From the NCBI GenBank assembly GCA_903898335.1, contig CAIUEV010000097.1:1-15225 (forward strand): a stretch of 15,225 nucleotides of DNA, read 5' to 3'. This document shows positions 7,365 to 12,573 of this stretch, in pieces. The stretch's first letter is position 1. Each line of letters starts with the position of its first letter. This stretch comes from an uncultured bacterium. Its GTDB lineage: Bacteria > Patescibacteriota > Minisyncoccia > CAIUEV01. The notes beneath the pieces are model-generated. The model saw only the letters and a list, made by a program, of their open reading frames with translations, made no database searches and was not told the DNA's origin. Made by a program: the position numbers and the translations under genes.

Positions 7365-7666
7365 TTATTGTTCTTTATAATATCTTTTAATGAATAAAGA
7401 TTCTCATTTTCTTCTTTCTCGTTTTCAAAAAACCCATAAGAAGGACTGCTTTTTAGCATCTCCAAATATTCATCTCGCCCTTTTAATTCTGTAACAAGCT
7501 TCTTGATTAAGTAGTCAGCGCCCGATTCATCCTCATGATACGGCTCGATTCTAAAGACCGGCTTCGAGTTTCTAATAACGATAAACGACTTTCCCGCCAA
7601 GGCCTGCTCGGAAATGTTCTTAAGTTTACCGTGTAGCTCTCTAATACCGACAATATTTGTTTTCAT
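7361..7666 (-). CDS. Type II antitoxin, Phd/YefM family
   Basis: A 101-aa protein. The N-terminal fold MKTNIVGIRELHGKLKNISEQ followed by ALAGKSFIVIRNSKPVFRIEP (residues ~1-43) is a typical Phd/YefM DNA-binding domain. The acidic, charged C-terminal half (ESGADYLIKK...ENEKEEN) would be the toxin-binding tail. It precedes the PemK/MazF gene in the usual order and presumably represses its own promoter through the palindrome at 7670-7684. Pairing Phd-like antitoxins with MazF-like toxins is a known mix of families. No SD before the ATG. Confidence 0.82.
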   Translation of the reverse strand: MKTNIVGIRELHGKLKNISEQALAGKSFIVIRNSKPVFRIEPYHEDESGADYLIKKLVTELKGRDEYLEMLKSSPSYGFFENEKEENENLYSLKDIIKNNK

Positions 7667-7669
7667 AAA

Positions 7670-7684
7670 AAATGTTTAACATTT
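7670..7684 (-). promoter_or_regulatory. Palindromic operator of the toxin-antitoxin operon
   Basis: AAATGTT (7670-7676) and AACATTT (7678-7684) form a perfect inverted repeat with a 1-bp centre, 3 bp upstream of the antitoxin start codon. Placement just downstream of the predicted promoter suits autorepression by the Phd-like antitoxin or TA complex. AT-rich palindromes occur by chance, so this is moderate. Confidence 0.55.
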
Positions 7685-7693
7685 GTTGATACA

Positions 7694-7721
7694 TTTTTAC
7701 AGGTCATTATTTTTTCGTCAA
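7694..7721 (-). promoter_or_regulatory. Predicted sigma70 promoter of the toxin-antitoxin operon
   Basis: On the minus strand, TTGACG (plus 7716-7721) is followed after 16 bp by TAAAAA (plus 7694-7699), ~30 bp before the antitoxin ATG. The -35 matches 5 of 6 consensus bases and the -10 four. Confidence 0.5.
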
Positions 7722-7746
7722 ATAGGGAAAAGTCCAAAATAAATTA

Positions 7747-7758
7747 TTGTGCGACACT
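7747..7758 (+). repeat. TTRTGCGAC motif, copy 1 (left end)
   Basis: TTGTGCGACACT. The same motif occurs in inverted orientation ending at 8768, where the reverse complement reads TTGTGCGACGCTATCCT against TTGTGCGACACTAATCCT here, so similarity runs ~17 bp inward with one substitution and one gap. The two copies bound a 1,022-bp segment. Confidence 0.65.
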
Positions 7759-7784
7759 AATCCTCCCCTTAGTCCTTACGGCTC

Positions 7785-7812
7785 TTGACAAAACATAAAT
7801 AAGTGTTAGAAG
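7785..7812 (+). promoter_or_regulatory. Predicted promoter of the structured RNA
   Basis: Perfect -35 TTGACA (7785-7790), 16-bp spacer, -10-like TAGAAG (7807-7812, 4 of 6). A start near 7819 would give a ~650-nt transcript ending at the terminator at 8433-8464. No protein gene follows on this strand for over 2 kb. Confidence 0.55.
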
Positions 7813-7894
7813 TAGTGGTCTTTGATTGAAATCTGTTTTAGTCAAAAGAGAGTACATTGAAACAGCCATCCGCTCAAATTTTTCTTTCTTTTTT

Positions 7895-7932
7895 CAAAAG
7901 AGGAGGGGGAAATGAAATTTCCTTCAGGATTT
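7895..7932 (+). repeat. Direct repeat copy 1 within the RNA, with SD-ATG mini-ORF
   Basis: CAAAAG-(G/A-rich)-GGAAAT-GAA-ATTTCC-TTCAGGATTT. The GGAAAT/ATTTCC part folds into a 6-bp hairpin. The same bases read as AGGAGG, then ATG at 7912, encoding MKFPSGFT and TAG (7936-7938). The near copy is at 8162-8198. Confidence 0.75.
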
Positions 7933-8161
7933 ACTTAGGTAAGCCCTCATCCGGAAGTGCTCTTTGAGTGCCGTCGGGTGAGGACACTGTTTATTTTAAA
8001 TCCTGGAAGCCTCTTCGCCCGAAATAGTTTCGGCCGTAAAGCTTCTTCTCAGCAACCTCGATCGGAGTGACGGGAGAAAAACACAAAGAGGTGACCCGCT
8101 CTTGTAAGCTATTTAGCGAAACGAGACCGCTAATCGCCAACACTTGCTTTTCTGTCAACTC

Positions 8162-8198
8162 CAAAAGGAGGGAGGAAATGAGATTTCCTTCGGGATTT
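8162..8198 (+). repeat. Direct repeat copy 2 within the RNA, with SD-ATG mini-ORF
   Basis: CAAAAG-GAGGGA-GGAAAT-GAG-ATTTCC-TTCGGGATTT, about 266 bp after copy 1. It again combines a hairpin with a strong SD and an ATG at 8178 encoding MRFPSGFL and TAA (8202-8204). Upstream CTCC-AAAA-GGAG forms a further small hairpin. Confidence 0.75.
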
Positions 8199-8432
8199 CT
8201 CTAACGGATGAATTTTTATAAAGGGAGCTATTTGCGACTGCAGCGCAATCCAACGGCTCCCATCCAAGACGGGAATGCTAAACTTTCGAGTTTACACGCT
8301 AGACTTCTCGCGAGCCTGACGAGGTTTTCGCACCAAAGTCTAGTCGCCAAACAAGTTCCTTGCGAACTTATGGCCTGCTCAAATTGAGCAAATCCTAACC
8401 AAGCTCGAAAAAATTCCCGTCATATACCCACC

Positions 8433-8464
8433 AAAGGATCTGTTTTATTACAGATCCTTTTTTA
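8433..8464 (+). terminator. Intrinsic terminator of the structured RNA
   Basis: AAAGGATCTGT (8433-8443) and ACAGATCCTTT (8450-8460) form a perfect 11-bp stem around TTTATT, running into six consecutive T (8458-8463). This fits a plus-strand transcript end. Confidence 0.92.
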
Positions 8465-8582
8465 TTGGCCAAAACATCATTATATCTTAATATCAAGTCT
8501 AAAATAATCAATAACAAAACAGATTTCGGCCTTAAGAGCAGGGAAGAGCTCTTTTTGGGGAAGAGCCAGAGTAATTTCAAAA

Positions 8583-8601
8583 GACCGGCTAGAGTCCGGA
8601 A
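8583..8601 (+). repeat. 19-bp direct repeat GRCCGGYTARAGTCCGGAA, copy 1
   Basis: GACCGGCTAGAGTCCGGAA matches the copy at 8885-8903 at 16 of 19 positions, with all three differences being transitions. The motif holds CCGG on both sides of a 7-nt centre, so it could fold into a small hairpin. Confidence 0.7.
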
Positions 8602-8713
8602 GAGGTAATTTATAAGCTTGGGGAAGAAGAAAAATAAAAAATTTCAAGAGGGAAGCAAAGGGGGACTATTCTTCTTATTTTTTTTATTTGTTTTTGAATT
8701 TTGATTATTTTGG

Positions 8714-8733
8714 AAAAGGGAACCCCCCTTTTT
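8714..8733 (+). terminator. Possible intrinsic terminator
   Basis: AAAAGGG (8714-8720) pairs with CCCTTTT (8726-8732) around AACCC and ends in a five-T run. It lies just inside the right end of the 7747-8768 segment. No clear transcript leads into it. Confidence 0.4.
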
Positions 8734-8759
8734 AGGCTCCATTTCGGAATTAGGATAGC

Positions 8760-8783
8760 GTCGCACAAGGTATCTTATGCGAC
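8760..8783. repeat. TTRTGCGAC motif, inverted central pair (dif-like geometry)
   Basis: GTCGCACAA (8760-8768), a 6-bp centre GGTATC, and TTATGCGAC (8775-8783): nine-bp arms that are inverted repeats apart from one position. The inner CAYAA...TTATG with a 6-bp centre is the geometry of XerC/XerD sites such as E. coli dif. The arms also match the outer copies at 7747 and 9185. As RNA it could form a hairpin. Confidence 0.65.
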
Positions 8784-8884
8784 AAGAGGGTGGGGTAGCG
8801 GGGGAGAAAAAACGAAAGCAGCTGCTAGAGCGGCCAAACAGACAAGAAAGCATCCGCAAAACGGCTTCCAAATTTGCGTTTTAA

Positions 8885-8903
8885 GGCCGGTTAAAGTCCG
8901 GAA
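8885..8903 (+). repeat. 19-bp direct repeat GRCCGGYTARAGTCCGGAA, copy 2
   Basis: GGCCGGTTAAAGTCCGGAA, in the same orientation as copy 1 302 bp upstream. Copy 1 lies in the 7747-8768 segment and copy 2 in the 8775-9193 segment. Confidence 0.7.
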
Positions 8904-9183
8904 TGGTATGTTTGGACGTCTATTCCCCTAAAATTGCTAAATACGACTTTCTTCCTTTTGGACGCCAATTTTTTAATTTTTCCTAAAATCAGGTCAGAAA
9001 CCAAAAATTGGCAGAAATTAAAGATCGACGCAAAATCAATTCCGACTTCCCTTTTATCCCTGTTCTGGCAAAAAGATTCTCCAGAAAGTATCAGATTTAC
9101 ACTGGATAAGCCCTAAAATACGATTTTTATTTAATTCTAAAATAAAGCCTCCCCGCCCTTCTCCCCTCCTCCACTCCCCGAAG

Positions 9184-9193
9184 TGTCGCATAA
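9184..9193 (-). repeat. TTRTGCGAC motif, right end copy
   Basis: TGTCGCATAA, the reverse complement of TTATGCGACA at 8775-8784. Inside these two ends, both strands continue into G-rich purine runs that share GGGGAGAA, so the 8775-9193 segment (419 bp) has imperfect terminal inverted repeats. Confidence 0.65.
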
Positions 9194-9197
9194 TATA

Positions 9198-9227
9198 AAG
9201 AGCGGGATTTTTTCCCGCTCTTGTTTT
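9198..9227. terminator. Probable bidirectional terminator downstream of groES
   Basis: AAGAGCGGGA (9198-9207) and TCCCGCTCTT (9213-9222) form a perfect 10-bp stem with a TTTTT loop. The plus strand continues GTTTT and the minus strand TTTATATT. It sits 50 bp beyond the groES stop, so its main use is likely ending the groES transcript. Confidence 0.85.
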
Positions 9228-9277
9228 CCAAATTTTTAGCCCATTTAAAAAAAGGCAAGTCCCCTTCCCTACCAAGC

Positions 9278-9547
9278 CTATTTCTCAACAACCGCCAAAA
9301 TATCTTCCGATTTTAGAATCAAATATTCGTCTTTATCTATTTTGACTTCTGTTCCACTATACTTGGCGAAGATAATATCATCACCAACCTTTACCTTTAT
9401 TTTTTCACTTTCTCCAACCGCCTTCACTTCTCCAATTTGCGGTCTTTCATCACTGGCCGTTTCCGGTAAAACGATTCCGCTTTCCGTTTTTTGCTCCTGC
9501 TTTTTCATTTTCACTAGAACATTTTTTCCCAGAGGTTTGATTTTCAT
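9278..9547 (-). CDS. groES: Co-chaperonin GroES
   Basis: An 89-aa protein, slightly short for the family (~95 aa). It opens MKIKPLGKNVLVKMKKQEQ, then the mobile loop KTESGIVLPETA (residues ~20-31) that docks on GroEL, IGEVKAVGE (~38-46), VKVGDDIIFAKYSGTEVKID (~52-71) and YLILKSEDILAVVE. GroES caps the GroEL cage during ATP-driven folding in the cytoplasm. It is transcribed from a sigma70-like promoter under a CIRCE operator, yet groEL does not follow: a terminator and non-coding DNA do. groEL must lie elsewhere or be absent. No SD before the ATG. Confidence 0.95.
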   Translation of the reverse strand: MKIKPLGKNVLVKMKKQEQKTESGIVLPETASDERPQIGEVKAVGESEKIKVKVGDDIIFAKYSGTEVKIDKDEYLILKSEDILAVVEK

Positions 9548-9583
9548 GGCTTTTAGAGTTAAGAATTAAACATTACTGTCTAA

Positions 9584-9625
9584 TTTATACCCCCTCGTTT
9601 AGCACTCGTCAAGTTTGAGTGCCAA
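9584..9625 (-). promoter_or_regulatory. groES promoter with CIRCE operator (HrcA site)
   Basis: CIRCE: TTAGCACTC (9599-9607), 9-bp spacer, GAGTGCCAA (9617-9625), one mismatch from the consensus GAGTGCTAA. On the minus strand, TTGACG (plus 9607-9612) and TATAAA (plus 9584-9589) are separated by exactly 17 bp, so the operator covers the -35. HrcA binding would block transcription until heat shock. A further half site GCACTC at 9628-9633 extends the pattern. hrcA is not in the window. Confidence 0.92.
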
Positions 9626-9725
9626 AAGCACTCTCCTGCTCTCAACGCTATTGTACACAAAACATATCCCTACTTATTTTCAAGTCGAAACTTTTATTTT
9701 TTCCGGCTATTTCCCCCTGTTTTTC

Positions 9726-9754
9726 TTGTCCTTTCCATTCTTTTTTGCTATCAA
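9726..9754 (+). promoter_or_regulatory. Possible promoter of tRNA-Gln
   Basis: TTGTCC (9726-9731), 17-bp spacer, TATCAA (9749-9754), each 4 of 6 to consensus, about 43 nt upstream of the tRNA. Suggestive only. Confidence 0.35.
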
Positions 9755-9803
9755 ATAAGTTGTGATTGCGAAATCGGACACACTACTTCCCTTTCGCATC
9801 CAT

Positions 9804-9877
9804 TCGGGGATCGTCTAATGGCAGGACAACGGACTCTGAATCCGTCAATCATGGTTCGAATCCATGTCCCCGAGCCA
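9804..9877 (+). tRNA. tRNA-Gln (anticodon CUG), CCA encoded
   Basis: Acceptor TCGGGGA (9804-9810) pairs perfectly with TCCCCGA (9867-9873), discriminator G, and encoded CCA (9875-9877). Anticodon stem ACGGA/TCCGT with loop CTCTGAA gives anticodon CTG at 9836-9838. T arm is CATGG-TTCGAAT-CCATG. Unlike the two tRNA-Glu genes, CCA is genomically encoded. Confidence 0.95.
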
Positions 9878-9899
9878 ACAAAATTTTCACCGAATATAT

Positions 9900-9929
9900 T
9901 TGATGTAAAACAATCTTTCATAGTAAAAT
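9900..9929 (+). promoter_or_regulatory. Possible promoter of the secreted-protein pair
   Basis: TTGATG (9900-9905), 18-bp spacer, TAAAAT (9924-9929, 5 of 6), 35 bp before the ATG at 9965. The AT-rich background makes this uncertain. Confidence 0.4.
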
Positions 9930-9964
9930 TAAGGGTAGGTTCGAAAATAAATATAAAATAAAAT

Positions 9965-11419
9965 ATGCAACAAAAATTATTAGAGTTTCTCAAAAATCCT
10001 TTCAATACCATGGCGGGATTTTTTATTTTTGGGACTATTTTTGTAATAGTTTTTTGGGCAGTAGAAAGAAATGGCTTAGATAAAAAAATTGAACTTCCAC
10101 TGGAGCAAAGCGGATCTAAACAAATAAATTCAGCCTCGTCGTCCAGCCAAAAAAAGGAGCAAAGGCCGAAAGCAGAGCCGGCTAATCAAGAAAAATCCGC
10201 CCAACCCCAAGCTCAATCTCAAATCCAACTCCAAACCCAACCTCAAACACCAAAGAGGGAAAATGAAGAGAAAAATAAATATAACATCGAGCAAGCTATT
10301 TCGGATAACGCGCAATTAAATACGATGGCCTTTGACGGGCTGGGATTTTTAACGGGAAATACCTGCTCCGATTCTTTTCTTCCTCCCGGTAAGGTGGCCG
10401 ATTTCTTCGGTTTTCAGCATCTTCGAGACATAACGGCCAACGGGAAAGGTCACGATACCGATTTCGTAACCAACAGCGCCTACAATGTTTTAAAAACTTT
10501 AACTGATGCCCAAAAAGCCAAGCTGTTTGCTTTAGCTAAAACTCAGGCCAGTTTGGTAAACGACTTCGCCTATAAGCGCTTTCCGCTAATGGTTGCTTTC
10601 AGAAGACAGCTCGAAGGCAATATTCCTTCCGGATCAACAGGTCTGAGCAAGGATGCAATAAAAAATTATTCTGCAGATTTATATGCTTTGGACGCTAAGA
10701 TCAGTATTCAGCGAACAAAATTATATGCGGAAACCCTCAATTCTTTGGACCAAACTCAAAAATCATATTTGGACAATATGGTCAAGGGAGGTTTTGCTTC
10801 TTGGGCAAGCCTTCCCGACCAAGTCGGAAAGGGAGTTCCTCGAGAAGAATCGGTTTTGGTAATGACCTATGCCAGTGAAATGTTCGGCTGGTACGCTGGA
10901 GATATCGAAGCAGATACTTATTTTTGTCCTGAAAGACAAGCAGATTATTTCGGTGGTTTTTATATTAAAGACGCTCCCGCCATTGGCAATGCGGGTTACA
11001 CTATAGACGAGTCAATTACCGGTGATCAGGGTCAATCTTTTATTCAAGTTTTGGATGGTACTCAAAAAAATACTATAACCAGCGTCATCGCTGAGCAGAA
11101 AAATGATCTTAACGGAATCGTTGAAAAACGCAGAGCAATTTCCACTGAACTGAGGAAAGCTTTATCCGGTCAGTCAATCGATGAGAACATCGTTACCTCC
11201 TTAGCAAAAGAATATGGTTCTCTTGATGGCGAAATATCTTATTACTATGTAACCGCCTTTGCTAAAGTTGGTAAGAGCCTAACGAATGAGCAAAAGTCCG
11301 CCCTGGATAAGCTTCGCGGCTTGTCCAACTACCCCTGCCCTTCAGACAAAGCCTATCTTTATTCCGAAAAAATAGATATGCCTAAAGTTGATAACACGGA
11401 CTTCCTTTTCAATAAATAA
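9965..11419 (+). CDS. Membrane-anchored extracytoplasmic protein with duplicated LTxxQ-like domain
   Basis: A 484-aa protein. One N-terminal hydrophobic helix (residues ~15-33) anchors it, followed by a low-complexity Gln/Pro/Ser/Lys linker (~50-105). The rest looks like two related units. Unit 1 has FLPPGKVADFFGFQHLRD (~138-155), LTDAQ (179-183) and LDQTQ (261-265); unit 2 has FCPERQADYFGGFYIKD (~320-336), LDGTQ (363-367) and LTNEQ (439-443). LTxxQ-type motifs mark the Spy/CpxP family of periplasmic chaperones, so a helical extracytoplasmic role in stress or metal response is possible; this is an inference. No SD. The PEBP-like gene follows after 14 bp, likely an operon. Specific function unknown. 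Confidence 0.75.
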   Translation: MQQKLLEFLKNPFNTMAGFFIFGTIFVIVFWAVERNGLDKKIELPLEQSGSKQINSASSSSQKKEQRPKAEPANQEKSAQPQAQSQIQLQTQPQTPKRENEEKNKYNIEQAISDNAQLNTMAFDGLGFLTGNTCSDSFLPPGKVADFFGFQHLRDITANGKGHDTDFVTNSAYNVLKTLTDAQKAKLFALAKTQASLVNDFAYKRFPLMVAFRRQLEGNIPSGSTGLSKDAIKNYSADLYALDAKISIQRTKLYAETLNSLDQTQKSYLDNMVKGGFASWASLPDQVGKGVPREESVLVMTYASEMFGWYAGDIEADTYFCPERQADYFGGFYIKDAPAIGNAGYTIDESITGDQGQSFIQVLDGTQKNTITSVIAEQKNDLNGIVEKRRAISTELRKALSGQSIDENIVTSLAKEYGSLDGEISYYYVTAFAKVGKSLTNEQKSALDKLRGLSNYPCPSDKAYLYSEKIDMPKVDNTDFLFNK

Positions 11420-11433
11420 TTTTAAAAATCAAT

Positions 11434-12369
11434 ATGAATATTTTACCTGAGGAGAAGCAAGAGGTTTTATTAAATTCTACTGAAATGACTAAAAAACAAA
11501 AAGCTATATTGATTTTTTTGGCATTGATATTTTTTGGGGTATCTGCTGCAACATATTGGGATTTAAATATCAGGAATAGCTCAACTAATTTAAATTTGAA
11601 TTCAAATCCAAACTTAAACTTGAATTCGAGCACAGCAACAACCGCTACGGATAAAGCGTCTCGCGATCTTCCTCCAACAGCAGCAATCACGGCCTGCGAG
11701 AACAAAGAGACGGGGACTGTTTGCGAATTTGATGACAAGGGAACGGTTGTTCAAGGTCAATGCGACAATAAACCCGGAGTGATGGCTTGCTCCCCCAACA
11801 GAAATGACCAGCCTCGAAACAACGAATCAGCAGTCAAAGAAAACAAAGAAATTAAAACCGATCCAACATATACTTCTCAAAATCAAGAAACTAAAAATAA
11901 TAGTAATTTCAAGCTTACCAGTGATGTCGGATTAGATGGAGGATCCCTTCCTCAAGAATATACCTGTGATGGGGCCGGAAATTCCCCTGCCCTAAGTTGG
12001 ACAAACGCTCCAGCAGGAACTAAAGAATATGCGGTTTTAATGTCGACAATACCCGTCGATGGCAAAACAAAATGGAATTGGATCCTATATAAAATTCCCG
12101 CCAACTCTAGCAGTTTGAAGAAGAATACGGTTGGAGTGGGAACATTGGGATCGGGAAGCGACGAAGGCGGTGCTTTGAAATATCAACCGCCTTGTTCTCA
12201 AGGACCGGGCTCTAAAACTTACACATTCACGATTTATGCTTTATCAGCTTCCCCAGCTCTTCCAAATGATCCCCAACAAGTAACAGGAGAGGTTTTCACT
12301 AAAGCCATCTCTTCAATCACTCTTGGATCCGCCTCTCTGAGCTTGAGCTATGCTCGCTCCGAAAAATAA
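11434..12369 (+). CDS. Membrane-anchored PEBP (YbhB/YbcL-like) domain protein
   Basis: A 311-aa protein. A hydrophobic helix at ~23-41 anchors it, followed by an Asn/Leu-rich low-complexity stretch (~48-70), a four-Cys module (C88, C97, C110, C119 in ACEN...GTVCEFDDKGTVVQGQC...ACSP) and the PEBP domain (~158-308). PEBP landmarks: LPQEYTCDGAGNSPALSWTN, PAGTKEYAVLM, WNWILYKIPA (212-222), YQPPC, and TYTFTIYALS. Usual ligand-pocket residues are altered: the DPDAP loop reads STIPVDG, WVHW reads WNWI and HRY reads KTY. So the fold is likely kept while phosphate/anion binding may differ. The pairing with the LTxxQ protein suggests a shared cell-surface role. Confidence 0.82.
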   Translation: MNILPEEKQEVLLNSTEMTKKQKAILIFLALIFFGVSAATYWDLNIRNSSTNLNLNSNPNLNLNSSTATTATDKASRDLPPTAAITACENKETGTVCEFDDKGTVVQGQCDNKPGVMACSPNRNDQPRNNESAVKENKEIKTDPTYTSQNQETKNNSNFKLTSDVGLDGGSLPQEYTCDGAGNSPALSWTNAPAGTKEYAVLMSTIPVDGKTKWNWILYKIPANSSSLKKNTVGVGTLGSGSDEGGALKYQPPCSQGPGSKTYTFTIYALSASPALPNDPQQVTGEVFTKAISSITLGSASLSLSYARSEK

Positions 12370-12389
12370 ATAAGCGCCTAAAAACTAAA

Positions 12390-12562
12390 ATGAATATTTT
12401 TAAAAAATTAAAAAAATAGAAACCGCGCTGATGATCAATGGATTCCCCTTTTTGAATATAGAAGAAACAATAAAATTCAAAAGAGCCTTGGGACGCGAAA
12501 AAGATTTCAATGACATAAAACTTTTGGAAGCTTATTTAGCTAAAAAAGCTCTTTTTAGCTAA
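12390..12562 (+). pseudogene. Probable remnant of a nucleotidyltransferase-like gene
   Basis: A short start MNIFKKLKK followed by TAG (12417-12419) sits just before a 43-codon frame from ATG 12431 in another phase. That frame contains INGFPFLNIEETIKFKRALG followed by REKDFNDIKLLEAYL, which resembles the C-terminal end of small nucleotidyltransferase (MNT/AbiEii-like) proteins. In-frame stop 12401 prevents a longer N-terminus. I read this as the two ends of a gene with its middle lost. It could instead be a genuine small protein. A perfect 11-bp hairpin TTAGCTAAAAA/TTTTTAGCTAA (12536-12562) overlaps its end. Confidence 0.5.
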
Positions 12563-12573
12563 TCCCGAACCCC

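Larger units (their letters stand above)
7819..8466 (+). ncRNA. Candidate large structured non-coding RNA, class not recognised
   Basis: Stop codons break all frames, and the sequence is dense in nested stems. In the 5' half: CCTCATCCG (7945-7953) with CGGGTGAGG (7975-7983); GAAGC (8006-8010) with GCTTC (8041-8045) enclosing CCGAAA-TAG-TTTCGG (8019-8033). In the 3' half: GGGAGC (8223-8228) with GCTCCC (8256-8261) enclosing TTGCG/CGCAA; a long-range perfect 9-bp helix GACGGGAAT (8268-8276) with ATTCCCGTC (8413-8421) enclosing TAAACT-TTCG-AGTTTA (8279-8294), CTAGACTT/AAGTCTAG (8299-8306, 8336-8343), AAGTTC/GAACTT (8353-8369) and TGCTC/GAGCA (8376-8390). A promoter precedes it and an intrinsic terminator ends it. 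It lacks the RNase P, SRP, 6S and group II domain V signatures I looked for. Boundaries are estimates. Confidence 0.7.
8467..9197. other. Non-coding stretch between the structured RNA and groES
   Basis: No reading frame here has protein-like composition or a credible start; the short open frames are low-complexity and read through repeats. Visible structure: a possible weak terminator AAGAGC/GCTCTT plus T run (8534-8556); purine-rich blocks at 8640-8670 and 8785-8815 and a pyrimidine-rich block at 9147-9180; a perfect 10-bp inverted pair GCCAATTTTT (8964-8973) and AAAAATTGGC (9003-9012); and the repeats listed separately. It could hold further RNA genes or decayed mobile DNA; I cannot decide. 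Confidence 0.6.

Noticed and set aside
7895..8198. CRISPR array
   Set aside because: Only two copies, unequal internal variation and a 230-bp gap; no regular spacers or cas genes.
8644..8871. 75-aa minus-strand frame over the same stretch
   Set aside because: Low-complexity Ser/Pro/Asn/Lys translation of purine-rich DNA; likely chance.
8583..8903. RNase P RNA suggested by AAAGTCCGG
   Set aside because: The flanking P4 partner and the ACAGAAA-type 3' element are absent, and the motif occurs twice as a short repeat.
8701..8931. 76-aa open frame across the repeats and purine-rich stretch
   Set aside because: Composition is unlike neighbouring proteins, it runs through the TTRTGCGAC hairpin and a direct repeat, and it has no credible start signal.
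7747..9193. Classical transposon with transposase
   Set aside because: No transposase frame and no target-site duplication were found; only non-autonomous or recombination-site readings remain.
9054..9275. 73-aa minus-strand frame just after groES
   Set aside because: It reads straight through the groES terminator hairpin and C/T-rich repeat, so it is unlikely to be a gene.
9751..10011. 86-aa minus-strand frame overlapping tRNA-Gln
   Set aside because: It overlaps a confident tRNA and the start of the next gene.
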